Source: Incurvaria masculella (Eukaryota > Arthropoda > Insecta > Lepidoptera > Incurvariidae). Taken from it: a DNA stretch of 64,000 nt. A program made the position numbers and the translations under genes. The stretch covers positions 9,617,501 through 9,681,500 of the forward strand of contig OX335659.1 of the NCBI GenBank assembly GCA_946894095.1, read 5' to 3'. Every line of letters starts with the position of its first letter. Position 1 is the first letter of the stretch. The notes under the pieces are model-generated. The model worked only from the letters and a program-made list of their open reading frames with translations, had not been told where the DNA came from and ran no database searches. This document shows, in pieces, positions 1-10,587 of the stretch.

Positions 1-510
1 TCACAAAGTACTACTTTGTGTTAGCATTAGTTTCGGTGACGACTATTTATCTCAGCCAGACTAACGAAAAGTAGTACTTTGTGACGTCACTTTGACAAAT
101 TTTATATGAACGAAATCTCAAAGTAATGCAAATTGACGTCACAAAGTACTACTTTTCGTTAGTCTAAGGCTGAGAAAAATAGGCTAAGATAAATAGTCGT
201 AACAGAAACTAAGACTAACGAAAAGTAGTACTTTGTGACGTCACTTTGCATTACTTTGAGATTTCCGTCCATACAAAATGTGTCAAAGTGACTTCACAAA
301 GTAATACTTTTCGTTAGGCTTAGTTTCGGTTACGACTATTTATTTCAGGCTATGTCGTAACAGAAACTAAGACTAACCAAAAGAAGTACTTTGTGACGTC
401 ACTTTGCATTACTTTGAGATTTCGTCCATACAAAATGTGTCAAAGTGACGTCACAAAGTACTACTTTTCGTTAGTCATAGTTTCTGTTACGACTATTTAT
501 CTCAGCCTAC
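1..510. repeat. Foldback repeat cluster with CRE octamers
   Basis: A block of about 30-bp modules (GTCACAAAGTACTACTTTT, then CGTTAGTC, TTAGTTTC, GACTATTTATCTCAGCC) occurs repeatedly in both orientations, so the block can fold on itself several times. The octamer TGACGTCA occurs perfectly at 82, 134, 236, 394 and 446, with a degenerate copy near 282. It looks like a MITE or foldback family inserted into itself. A lone module recurs at 27064-27121. No coding frame is supported. The block runs off the left edge. Confidence 0.75.
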
Positions 511-797
511 GAGTGCACGAATTTCATGCTTTGCCATTTTTTTTCTAATAAGTATGTAGGTATTATCAATCAATTCATTCATATGTACTCGTATTTGTTT
601 TGGATTAGTTGATTGATTGAAGATTTTGTAATACGCTACAAAAAAAAATTGACAAAAGAAAGACCACATCAATAACAAAATTAAGTGGGATGCAAGGCGC
701 GCTTTTGTTGGATTTGTTTTCTGCAGAAACCGAATAACCTTCAAGGGAAAATATTTAGAAGTTTATCCGACATCGGGCTTTCACCGGAATGTACAGT
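511..797. other. AT-rich spacer
   Basis: No gene or known repeat seen. The short frames here lack coding character. Confidence 0.5.
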
Positions 798-1030
798 CCG
801 TTCGACGGTCCGTCCGTCTGTCACATGGCTGTATCTCATGAACGAAATGGGTAGACAGCTGAAATTGTCACAAAGTGTGTATTTATTTGGCCGCTATAAC
901 AACTACTAGATACAATTTAAAAATAATAAAAATTAAAGGGAGTCCCCATACAAAAATGTTTTTGTGTTAAATCTTGTACAAACGGAACTTTTCGTGTGCG
1001 AGTCCGACTCGCACTTGGCCGGCTCCTTTT
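798..1030 (+). repeat. GTCC-microsatellite element, copy 1
   Basis: Carries the family hallmarks in order: a short GTCCGTCC tract, CTGTATCTCATGAAC, GCCGCTATAACAAC, CCCCATACAAAAA and the end AGTCCGACTCGCACTTGGCC. The 5' GGGTTCCGTACC part is missing or diverged. This is a very common interspersed repeat in Lepidoptera. Confidence 0.8.
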
Positions 1031-1332
1031 TTATCCATTCAAAGGTATTCTATACAAAGACCGAATTATACATAGATCGCCGGTAACATATTTACCAATA
1101 AATATGTATCAACTAATAGGTTCGCCGTAATACCATGACGTAGGTAACACCATGTTTTGCCCGCTAACGGTGTGTATGCTCCCTAATAACCGAAGTTTAG
1201 TCAATATCCTGCGTCCCATTGTTTATAATTCAATAGAAATAAAATGTGTACTCTGGTCAAACATTCGGCTTGCTTGGGTTTTCCCATGCATACTTTTCGG
1301 TGCCTACGTCTGTACCTACGCATTTAAAATCT

Positions 1333-1615
1333 CGTGGTGTAGGGGCTAAGGGACTTGCATTTCACGCGAGAGGTCATGGGTTCAAATCCTCGCCCCGGGC
1401 ATGCACAATTTTCTTTCTGAGTTTAATACGTGCAACGAAATGAGAATGCGAGCTGTTCCATGGTTTAGTTCCCCTACTTGGTACCACTGTATTTGATGAA
1501 ACTATGGTGGAAGCGGCAATACAAAATTGACCGTGTTTTCCATCCAGTTCAGTGTAGCCGTGCTCATAAAGGGAAGGTCCTGGAATGGAACCTAATCCCT
1601 TCGAGATTTTGTATG
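1333..1615 (+). repeat. tRNA-headed SINE, copy 1
   Basis: The head has a Pol III B-box-like GGGTTCAAATCC at about 1378-1389, preceded by a tRNA-like 5' half. The body contains the family signature: GCGGCAAT, TTTTCCATCCAGTTCAGTG, GGGAAGGTCCTGGAATGG. It is an old copy, probably without its 3' end. Not a functional tRNA: no acceptor stem is evident. Confidence 0.75.
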
Positions 1616-2720
1616 TTTCTGCACTGAAATAGGTACAAGTTGTGACAACAGAAATTAGCAATACGATTCAACCCACCAACAAATAGACGGTATTTATTAG
1701 CACCGTCATGTTAATGCAGTAGTTAGGTACCTATGCGACATAACGGTTCAATTGTGTGGCGGTTGGTTCAAAATTATGTGACATGAGCAGATAATTCGTT
1801 ACGACAGTGAAAAATTCGAACAATTAAAATACTGTTCCTACTGACGCCGTTTTCGTTTCCAAAAACGACGTAAAGGTCGCAAACATTTCCTTCTCTTTCC
1901 AGTGATACGTACGACCTGTAGATTTTAACGTTAGATAAGAAAGAAAGAGGTACATATTCTGGGCTGGGAAGTATGTATGTTCAATAAATCCTTCAGCTTA
2001 CTAAGTTAGGGTATGTTCCTATCTATCACGCTCACTGATCAGAGAAAAGAGAGGGATAACATATTTTGGGTTAAGTCAGAAACTATAAATAAAATTAAAT
2101 AATAACGATGCGATGGAACACGCTGGTGAAAGTATGCATAAAAATATGTACATACCTACATCGAAGCAAAAAAAATTGTTGCATCTATATAACCATGCTT
2201 ATATAATGTTTCAAACCAGACTTTACGTTACATTATAACATTTATCGAGAATCAACATTACGAGACGAGACACAAGGGTTCTTACCGTCATAAATTTCGG
2301 CATAAAATAATATTGTTTGCTTACTTACAAGTTAACTAGGTTGGACAATGACCTGCACCACCTCACTGTAGAAGAGTGACACTTGAACTCTATATTCGTT
2401 CTTTTGAGTGGGGCCTTATTGGTTATGTTTATTCATCTCTCAGATATTTGCCGTTATTTTGGAAAAGAAGCATCTTTCAGGACTTTCCGGTGGAACTTTT
2501 CAGATGAGGGACCTAACTCAGAAAAAGAGAAACGAAAAGCGAACGGAAAATGTGAACGGAAATTCGCGAACGGAAATTGGAACGGTAACGTGCGAGCGGT
2601 AATTACGAACGGCATTGCGAACTTTACCTGCCTAGTCGGATCATAAATTCTGTCATACGTTTATTGTGAAATAATTGAGACATGTTTTTTTAAAAAATAT
2701 ACCAAACGGAACTTACGACA
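1616..2720. other. Intergenic sequence, nothing recognised
   Basis: AT-rich, without long frames, splice-bounded coding stretches or repeats that I can name. A short purine-rich tract with repeated CGAACGGAAA-like words lies at about 2530-2600. Confidence 0.5.
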
Positions 2721-3203
2721 AATATTTTTAAATAAAAAAAGGACCGCCTTCAAAAAACCGGAACTCAAAAGCAAAAAATAATTGGTTACTTTTAATTAAT
2801 GTACGAAAAGCTATTTTAATTCTAATTAATTATGTACAATTTCTTAATTTTTAATTATCTTTTGAAGTCGGTGCCTTGGGTAGACGCTCTGTAAGGGCTG
2901 CAGGTAGTTAGATTAATATCACCTATGGCTAAGAAAGAAATATAAGTAGGTAGCTACTTACATTTACCTACTTACTTACATTTACTACATAAAACACAAA
3001 AAAATAAAAAGTAAACAAACAGGCCGGAAAAACGTATGTAAGTAGATATTTAGGCAAGTACTTTGTAATTTAAATATGCCTTATACTTAAACTAAATACT
3101 TAACACAGTATAAACAAAATATTTGTAAAAGAAACCAATATTTTTTTGCTTTTTAGTTCCGGTTTTTTTTAAGGCGGTCCTTTTTTTATTTAAAAATATT
3201 TTC
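2721..3203. repeat. Foldback element with ~62-bp inverted arms
   Basis: Left arm 2721-2788 (AATATTTTTAAATAAAAAAA, GGACCGCCTTC, CCGGAACTCAAAAGC) is the reverse complement of right arm 3139-3203, with small differences. About 350 bp of AT-rich sequence separates them. It reads as a non-autonomous DNA element. Confidence 0.65.
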
Positions 3204-3208
3204 TTTTT

Positions 3209-3425
3209 TGCTTTTTAGGGTTCCGTACCCAAAGGGTGAAAACGGAACCCTATTACTAAGCCTCCGCTGTCCGTCCGTCCGTCCGTCCGTCCGTCCGTCT
3301 GTCACAGGGCTGTATCTCAGTAACCGTAACAGGTAGACAGCTGAAATTTTCACAGAGTGTGTATTTATTTTGCCGCTATAACAACAAATAGGTAAGATTA
3401 AAAAATAATTAAAATTAAAGGATTG
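3209..3425 (+). repeat. GTCC-microsatellite element, copy 2
   Basis: Begins at AGGGTTCCGTACCCAAAGGG and has six GTCC units at about 3271-3300, then CACAGGGCTGTATCTCAG and GCCGCTATAACAACAAATAG. It stops near 3425 without the usual AGTCCGACTCGC end, so it is 3'-truncated. Confidence 0.85.
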
Positions 3426-3754
3426 CCATCTTTTCCATATTCAAGTGGCAATCGACTAAAAAAATTTTCAAACCTAATAACTTTCCACATGCAAAAAAAA
3501 ATTAAATCAAGTTAAAGTAATGAAATGTCTAAAAAAATTAATTAATTTAAGTCTTGACTAGAGGGGACAGTCTTCGAGCCGGATGAAGTCAATCCCACGC
3601 GCCGCCAGACAGCCGATGATTATATGTTTGATGGAACCTGGCATGGATGGCTAATATCACACAAATTACCTTGGCTACCTTGGCTGACACCGACTCAAAA
3701 AATAACAAAAATAGTAACTACAAAAATGGCAATAACTTTTTACTTTTTAGTGCT
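3426..3754. other. Spacer with a SINE tail fragment
   Basis: Mostly AT-rich. 3639-3676 matches the reverse complement of the SINE 3' end (CATGGATGGCTAATATCACA). Nothing else recognised. Confidence 0.45.
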
Positions 3755-4072
3755 TTTTCTTTGAATTCGGTAATTTTTTTATTTGTTTATTTTTAGTGAA
3801 TCTGAAGTACACTTACTAATTTGTACACGTCCTTTCCAATAAAAAAAGAATCACCGAAATCGGTTGGCGTTATATTGAGTTATTAGTCCATTTGTCGTGC
3901 ACATCTTAATACAAATTTAAGACTTATATGATTTTCTCATGGATATCATTGTCAGAACTTAACCAAATTAAAATGGGACCACTTGGAAAGCACTAGTATT
4001 CATTTAAAAAAATAATCATCAAAATCGCATACAGACGAATTGAGAACCTCCTCCTTTTTTGAAGTCGGTTAA
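3755..4072 (-). repeat. GAAGTCGGTT repeat, copy 1
   Basis: Reverse-oriented relative of the copy at 25365-25705. Shared blocks: CCGACTTC with GGAGGAGGTTCT, GACAATGATATCCATGAG, and TGTACAAATTAGT with TGTACTTCAGATTCAC. This is an abundant lepidopteran non-coding repeat. Confidence 0.75.
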
Positions 4073-4299
4073 AAAGAGATTCCACATCTTAAAAAAGGCG
4101 CCGAACGCAACAATGTGTTCTTGTTTTTAAAGCGAAGCGAATGAACGAACGAATTTCTCGATTATATTCGAAACGTATATTCTAAAAGATGGCACTGATG
4201 ATATCGCGTATTGATCCTACGCCAAGACATTTTGACTGAAATTATAGATATATCAATCTTATGTTGACGTCACCATAGTATTATATTATAGCATTTTTA

Positions 4300-4793
<494 letters not shown>

Positions 4794-4801
4794 CGCTCCG
4801 G

Positions 4802-4890
4802 ACGCTTACCAAGCATCGCCTCTTGCCAAGCTTCGCCTCTTGCCAAGCTTCGCCTCCTGCCAAGCTTCGCCTCTTGCCAAGCTTCGCTTT
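4802..4890 (-). repeat. 17-bp minisatellite derived from the kinase exon
   Basis: About four and a half copies of GCCTCTTGCCAAGCTTC. The unit resembles GCCCTCGCCAAGCTTCGC inside the functional exon at about 4465-4482, which encodes the LAKLGEG glycine-loop segment. It probably arose by expansion of that piece after duplication. Confidence 0.75.
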
Positions 4891-5536
4891 ATGGCGCCAA
4901 GCCAGCTTGGCTCCAACCAGGTCAGGTCGTACCAGTTTTAACCTTCACCATGTGTACAGAGCGCATCAGCCTCGGCACCACAATAGGCATTGGCATTTTC
5001 AAGGAAAACGTATGTGGGTCAAAGTCCAATGTGTGCCATCTAGGGTGCCGTTGTAGTTGTAAAGTGTCTACCACACAACGTGTGTTCTAAAATAAAGCCC
5101 TCTTTGACTCCTTTCCTTTTTTTCAACTGTACGAACTTGAAATACGAAAGATTTTGGCAAGTAAGTACTAGTGCCCTTCTGATTTGAAAAAAATCCATAC
5201 AGCTCTTTCCTATGTCTCCGTTCGTCAAACATTTTCTTCAGAGTTAGGTTAACGACCTACTTTTAGGTCTATTCACCCTCTTAAAACCTATTAATTTTTT
5301 CTTTAAAAAGCCGTTTATGCTCATCATTTATTTTACAAATTTTTAGAGCGAGCATAATTTGTTTCGAATCAATTACATTAGAGTAAGCATTACGGCGCTA
5401 AGAATATTTTAGACCCTCTTTCGGCATTGTCAACTTAGGTTTCAAGCAAGTACGAGCCTTCGAAGCCTAGTACGTATAGAATCAGCTTCTTGGAATGGAA
5501 TGGCTCCGTCTAAGCAATTAATATGTATATACTTAC
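4891..5536. other. Probable intron, nothing else seen
   Basis: If 5537-5643 is the first coding exon of the kinase gene, this and the adjoining repeats are its first coding intron. No repeat recognised. Confidence 0.4.
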
Positions 5537-5643
5537 TTTGCAGGTATGGGGTCGGGAGCAATATGCTTAATTATGATATCTGCTTCCATGTCAAATTTAA
5601 TGTTGGCAAGACCAAAAATGTCAACTCCACCGTTTTCTACCAT
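5537..5643 (-). CDS. CDKL: Candidate first coding exon of the CDKL gene
   Basis: On the minus strand an ATG at 5643-5641 opens a 35-codon frame starting MVENGGVDIFGLANIKFDM and ending at a strong donor, GCAAA|GTAAGT. It ends in phase 2. Joining it to the acceptor at 4525 keeps the frame straight through into [14 protein letters not shown], giving an N-terminal extension of about 43 residues before the usual CDKL methionine. Known CDKL1/4 proteins normally start at the MERYEKL-type methionine, so this would be an alternative N-terminus. Alternatively, TATGGTAG could be an acceptor and this an internal exon, or it could belong to another gene. I recognise no domain in the 35 residues. Confidence 0.5.
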
Positions 5644-5921
5644 AGGTAGGTATGTGTCAACTGGAAATAATCAGATTCCGTGCTGGGAAGGAACAACCTC
5701 GTTTTTTTAATTTGTTTTTTGGGCTCTGTCCAGTGTGGACAATTTGCCAGTTTCAAGTTTCACTTCTTGATTCTTGAATTCTTGAATTGAAGTAATTTAT
5801 TCTGGTCCTTTCATAATTATTACAAAACAAACTTTTGGCATTGAAACTTTATTGATTGACGGTTTGATGAGATAATGGGTGAAAATAATTGAGTGAATTT
5901 AATGAATGCCAAAAAAAAAAA
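5644..5921. other. Spacer left of the LINE
   Basis: Upstream flank of the candidate kinase exon, ending in a poly-A tract (5911-5921) that meets the poly-T of the LINE tail. No promoter motif recognised. Confidence 0.4.
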
Positions 5922-6148
5922 TTTTTTTTAATCTCGCAAACACTTTTGCTAAAGATTTTATTAAAACAAGAATAAAAAGTTTAAAAAGAACATAAATGCT
6001 ACTGAGCAAATAAGAGTAAATTACAAACAAAATTAATAGGTACTTCACTAAACAAAAAAAAAACAATTTAAGAGGAGAACTATTTTACACATAATAGTAA
6101 CTACAATTGAATATCATTACATCTAATAAATTTGGAAATAATATTTAC

Positions 6149-9100
6149 TTATCTGGGTTGATCGAGGGTTAATAGGGTATTCATGTTGGCAGGAAGAGCA
6201 ATTTTCGAATCTGTGAGTAGTTTATATAATGGTGGATTATTATTGAGAGAGCAAGAAAAAAATATGTGGTCAAGGTTTCCCTCATCTAATCCACATTCAC
6301 AGAGGGAAGTATCTCCAATGTGGATCTTAGTTAGAAATATTGGGGTACAACAATGCCCCAATCGCATTCTACATATAACGGAAGTTTCCTTTTTAGACAG
6401 TTTTTTATATTTAGAAAACCACGGTTTTGTCGGAATTTCTGGTTGTAATGCAGCAAAATGTTTACCTTTCGATCTTCTGGATCGAATCCATTCAATTGAC
6501 CAGCGCTTGTATAGACTTTGTTTGGGTAAAGACAATAAATCAGAGGGTTGAATTGAATAATAAGTGAGTTCACCAGACTCTATCGCTCTTTTGGCTAAAC
6601 CGATAACCAGTTCATTGGATTCAATGCCAACATGGCTTGGAATCCAAGCCAAAACAATTTCCATGTCATCGGCATTGCACTGGGCAAGACAGTGTTTGAT
6701 GGAGAGAACAATATTATGGGGTTTATTTTTGAAAGGGTTTTGGTGTAAAGCCTTAAGGCAACTGAGGGAGTCGGTAAGGATAACAGTTTTTTTAAGATTA
6801 GATGACCTTATGTAAGTTACAGCACCAAGTATAGCCACACATTCTCCAGTAAAAACCGACGCCTCTGGAGGACACTTCCATGATCTGGAAACATTGATGT
6901 TCGTATGAATGAAAGCTGCTCCAACACATCCATCTCTGGATAATTTGGAAGCATCAGTAAAAATATTTTGCCAGAGAGGCCACTTTTGAGAGGAGACTTT
7001 ATTGAATATTTTATCAGCGTTGATCGATTCTTTGTCAATTCCTATGAAAAAATCTATTTTTGGTTTAAAAATAATGGAGGCAAAGGGAAAATTATATGGA
7101 GGGATGGGGGACGATCGAGTAATCGGGGATTCAATAGCAACAAATAGCTTGAAGCTTAGGGTAAGCGGAGTTATAGACTTACAGCTCCAATATTTCTTAA
7201 CATGCGAGTATTCTTCTAATAGGCAGAGTTTGGGAAATATAGGATGATTTGATAACTGAGCAGCGCGAAATAGAAATCTTTCAGCTAAATACTGCCTTCT
7301 CAAGGCTAAAGGGGGCTCTACACATTCTACCTGGAGGGCATTTTTAGGCGATGACTTCATCGCTCCAATAATCAAACGCATACATTTGGCTTGAATCAAT
7401 TCAAGTGTAGACAATGCTTTCTTGCTGCATGGTTCAAGAATAAATGAACAGTAGTCCATATGACTACGAACTAATGCATTGTAAAGCAATTTGAGGTTAA
7501 ATGGATGGGCTCCCCACCATACACCAGAAAGAGTACGAAGTATGTTAATATTTCTGTCACATTTTCCAGAAATGTAATTTAAGTGCAAAATACCATTCAT
7601 TTTAGAGTCGAGAATTACACCAAGAAATTTGGCATGGTTCTGAATTGAAATCGGATGATCATCATAGCAAATAACAACATCGGGGTTTGTTTTTTTCCTG
7701 GTGAAAATAACCGCGTTACTTTTGGAGGGAGAAAGATCCAGACCGTGGTTGGATAGCCATAAATGCAATTCTTTCAAGGCTGAGTTTAAGCTTTTAGCTG
7801 CCTGAAGTATCGACTTGTTAGCAACGTATATAAGAATATCATCCGCATATTGAAGAATGCGGCAATGGGGGTTGATACTTTTTTCTAAATCATGGGTATA
7901 AAGGTTATATAAAATTGGACTAAGCACTGAACCCTGGGGCAGCCTCCATTTCCATATAGTCCTAGGGAGTGTCTGTACACCATTAATACGGAGAGTGATC
8001 GATCTAGATGAGAGAAGGTTCGATATGAAGTTGACTATTTTATGGGGAATTTTGAGAAGAAGAAGTTTTTTTCTGAGAATCGGTAGAAGAACATTATCAT
8101 ATGCAGCTGATATGTCGAGAAATACAGCAACGACTGATTCCCCTCTGCTAAAAGCAAGACGGATATCAGTAGTGAAGATCCCTAGACTATCAGCAGTACT
8201 TCTCCCTTTTCGAAAGCCAAATTGACTAGAAGCAAAAAGATTTTGATTTTCTACAATCCAGGTAAGCCGATTTTTTATCAAATGTTCACAGATCTTTGAT
8301 AACACAGATGATAATGCAATTGGACGATATGAAGAGGAACTGTTCGGATCTTTATTGGGTTTAAGTATAGGAATAATAATTTGGGACTTCCATGAATCGG
8401 GAATATTCCCTTTATTAAAAATTAAATTAATAAGTTCTAGAAAATAAAGCTGAGAATTTTGACTAGATTTACATATAAATGAATAAGGGATTCCATCCAT
8501 GCCTGGCGCACTATCTTTAACATAATTGAGAACTAATTGTAATTCTGAGAGCGTAAAAGGAAATTCCATTCCTGATTCGGTGTATGAGTGATCTGATACA
8601 GTGGTTGAGTTGTATACTTGAGGAGTTTCCTCAAAGTTGGGAGCTATGGGTGGGGCTAGCTTATCTAGAAAGGGCTCGACCCAATTTGAAGTATCAGCTT
8701 TAAGGTCGTTTTGATGAGATAAGGCTGACCTATACCTCTTAATATTTGTCCACACCTGAGAGGGTTTTGTATTAGGAGATATGGAAGCGCAAAATATGTT
8801 CCAACCATCTCTTTTTTTCGTGTGTAGTAAATGTTTTGAACAAGCTTGTATTTTTTTGAAATGTAAGAAATTCTCCATAGACATGTCAGAACAGAATTGT
8901 ATTTCAGAGTTATTTCTATATTTTATTGCCTGGGAACATTCTTTGTCCCACCACGGAGGAGATGAAATAGCTTTAGGATCGATATTCTTAAGGGGTATTG
9001 TTTCATCGGCAGAAGAAATAAGAGATGCTACAAATTCATTGTAGCAAAAGAGTAGGTTATCTTCTGTGATCATAGGAAGTGAGGAGGTCCTTCTTTCAAC

Positions 9101-9865
9101 AGCTGCAGAAAACTCAGACCAGACAGCGTCACATATTCTGTACCTCAGAAGAGGCACTAAGCTCACTGCAGGCATGGATTTAAGGGGAATAGTTAACTGA
9201 ATAGGAAAGTGATCACTGCCATAAGAAATGAAGTCAATATTCCATGTCATTAAGGATGCAAGAGTGGCAGAACACAGTGTTAAATCGACTGCGCTAAGAC
9301 GTTGGATCGGCGATACTCTACGAGTAGGGGAACCATCGTTTAAAATACATAGATTGAAGTCATCGATCAGGTCCAACATTTTAGTACCAAATGTGTCACA
9401 ATGTGAAGATCCCCATACAAAATGGTGACAATTAAAATCTCCAAGAACAACAAAAGGAGAAGGTACAAAATTAAAAATATTTCTTAATTCAGGTATTATA
9501 GTGATATGGGGATGAGGAATATATACACAGATGAAGGTGATGCCATTCGTCCTCACAGCCACCGCATTAAAGAGGTTGCTGTGAGGAGGAAGGTTCACTT
9601 GGCATGAAGAGATGGATTTTTTGATGAATAGGGCGGCGCCGCCCCTTCCATCATCCCTGTCATCACGCAGACACGAGTATCCCGGGACTCTAAAAAAAGA
9701 ACCCGGTTTTAGCCATGTCTCCGTGATTGCAGATATAATAGGTTGACATTTATTCAATAAAAATAAAAAATCAGGTTTTTTGTGGCGGATACTGCGAGGG
9801 TTCCACTGCAGCACTGTCGCTGTTGTGGCCATTTCGGTTAGTAAAAAGCTGATGTAAAGTAACAA
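6149..9865 (-). CDS. LINE ORF2: endonuclease, reverse transcriptase, RNase H
   Basis: An uninterrupted frame of 1238 codons. The endonuclease spans about residues 10-230: LQWNPRSI, the catalytic glutamate in AITETW, VLGDFNCHH, and YGSDHFPI with the terminal SDH. The reverse transcriptase spans about 430-720: QFGFRKGRSTADS, FLDISAAYDNV, LPQGSVLSPILYNLY, and the catalytic YADD in LQYADDILIY. The RNase H region is about 940-1080: FTDASK, FTGECVAILGAV, LTDSLSCLKAL, WIPSHVGIESNE. A cysteine/histidine cluster near the C-terminus (CECG...H....C) is typical of this clade. The RNase H motif that usually reads NExxDxLAK here reads NELVIGLAK, so the last catalytic aspartate seems lost. Translation could start at 9865 or at the methionine at 9832 (MATTATVLQ); both overlap the end of ORF1. 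Cytoplasmic RNP and target-primed reverse transcription are family knowledge. Confidence 0.92.
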   Translation of the reverse strand: MLLYISFLLTEMATTATVLQWNPRSIRHKKPDFLFLLNKCQPIISAITETWLKPGSFFRVPGYSCLRDDRDDGRGGAALFIKKSISSCQVNLPPHSNLFNAVAVRTNGITFICVYIPHPHITIIPELRNIFNFVPSPFVVLGDFNCHHFVWGSSHCDTFGTKMLDLIDDFNLCILNDGSPTRRVSPIQRLSAVDLTLCSATLASLMTWNIDFISYGSDHFPIQLTIPLKSMPAVSLVPLLRYRICDAVWSEFSAAVERRTSSLPMITEDNLLFCYNEFVASLISSADETIPLKNIDPKAISSPPWWDKECSQAIKYRNNSEIQFCSDMSMENFLHFKKIQACSKHLLHTKKRDGWNIFCASISPNTKPSQVWTNIKRYRSALSHQNDLKADTSNWVEPFLDKLAPPIAPNFEETPQVYNSTTVSDHSYTESGMEFPFTLSELQLVLNYVKDSAPGMDGIPYSFICKSSQNSQLYFLELINLIFNKGNIPDSWKSQIIIPILKPNKDPNSSSSYRPIALSSVLSKICEHLIKNRLTWIVENQNLFASSQFGFRKGRSTADSLGIFTTDIRLAFSRGESVVAVFLDISAAYDNVLLPILRKKLLLLKIPHKIVNFISNLLSSRSITLRINGVQTLPRTIWKWRLPQGSVLSPILYNLYTHDLEKSINPHCRILQYADDILIYVANKSILQAAKSLNSALKELHLWLSNHGLDLSPSKSNAVIFTRKKTNPDVVICYDDHPISIQNHAKFLGVILDSKMNGILHLNYISGKCDRNINILRTLSGVWWGAHPFNLKLLYNALVRSHMDYCSFILEPCSKKALSTLELIQAKCMRLIIGAMKSSPKNALQVECVEPPLALRRQYLAERFLFRAAQLSNHPIFPKLCLLEEYSHVKKYWSCKSITPLTLSFKLFVAIESPITRSSPIPPYNFPFASIIFKPKIDFFIGIDKESINADKIFNKVSSQKWPLWQNIFTDASKLSRDGCVGAAFIHTNINVSRSWKCPPEASVFTGECVAILGAVTYIRSSNLKKTVILTDSLSCLKALHQNPFKNKPHNIVLSIKHCLAQCNADDMEIVLAWIPSHVGIESNELVIGLAKRAIESGELTYYSIQPSDLLSLPKQSLYKRWSIEWIRSRRSKGKHFAALQPEIPTKPWFSKYKKLSKKETSVICRMRLGHCCTPIFLTKIHIGDTSLCECGLDEGNLDHIFFSCSLNNNPPLYKLLTDSKIALPANMNTLLTLDQPR

Positions 9866-10384
9866 GTTTGTTTGCGACGTTGGACGGTAAATTTTGCGGA
9901 GTTAAAACAGAAATAAGAGATTCAATGAGAGTCTCTAAAAAGCTGACACTGGAATCTATTGTGGGTACAATATGTCCAGGTTGAAGAGCGGATCCGTTGG
10001 AAGAAGAAGGAATGGAGAAACTATTTAGGATGGCTTGATGGGCTTGCCTGTCATAACCCGGAGATAATGGGGCATGAGATTTTGGTTTTAAAAAAACTGT
10101 TTTTTTATAAGATGTTTGAGTTGGCGGGGATGGTTTAGGGGATCTAGCTACATCGGCAAAGGATTTTCCAACGCGTGGAAGCATTTTTGAAGCCTCAACA
10201 TAGGATATGGAGTCTTCAGCCATGCGTCCCTTGATCCTACGTTGTCTCTCTTGTTCTGGGCAATGTTTGCTGGTGGCAACATGGTTACCAGTGCACCATA
10301 TGCAAATGGCATCTTGAGGGCTGCGCGAGGAAGCGTTATCTGAATGATCATCACCGCATCTGGGGCATCGAACTTTAGAACTTT
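9771..10384 (-). pseudogene. LINE ORF1, C-terminal part after the Gypsy insertion
   Basis: Continuation of the nucleocapsid-like ORF1. Just inside the Gypsy boundary the frame reads KVRCPRCGDDHS and CIWCTGNHVATSKHC, the later CCHC zinc knuckles. A proline/glutamine-rich tail follows, ending at 9771. The methionine at 10223 (MAEDSISYVEAS) is internal to the original protein, not a natural start. The frame overlaps the ORF2 start by roughly 60-95 nt, as is common in I-type elements. Confidence 0.8.
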
Positions 10385-10553
10385 AGTATGTATCGGAACG
10401 CATGATTAGTTCTGATACGTAGCAACGACGCAGATATCGGAACGCAAGCTGGGAGGTCATTGACGTGATCCGGAGCTATTGTCAACTATGCAAAAGATCT
10501 AGAATAAAGTATTTACAATCGCACGTTGTTTTATATTGCTGATCATCTTAACA
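10385..10553 (+). repeat. 5' LTR of the Gypsy element (slightly short)
   Basis: 169 bp from AGTATGTATCGGAACG to ATCATCTTAACA, base-identical to the matching part of the 3' LTR. The first nine bases of the 3' LTR (TGTTATG plus neighbours) are not found here; an 8-bp tandem AACTTTAG at 10371-10386 lies at the junction instead. Confidence 0.88.
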
Positions 10554-10571
10554 TGGTGTCAGAAGTTAGCG
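10554..10571 (+). other. Gypsy primer binding site
   Basis: TGGTGTCAGAAGTTAGC immediately follows the LTR terminus CTTAACA, the position and TGG start expected for a tRNA primer site. The cognate tRNA is not certain; serine-type is suggested by related Mag elements. Confidence 0.7.
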
Positions 10572-10587
10572 TCGGCACGGCGTCATC

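Noticed and set aside
1378..1395. A possible tRNA gene (B box GGTTCAAATCC)
   Set aside because: No cloverleaf or acceptor stem; the sequence continues into the SINE body.
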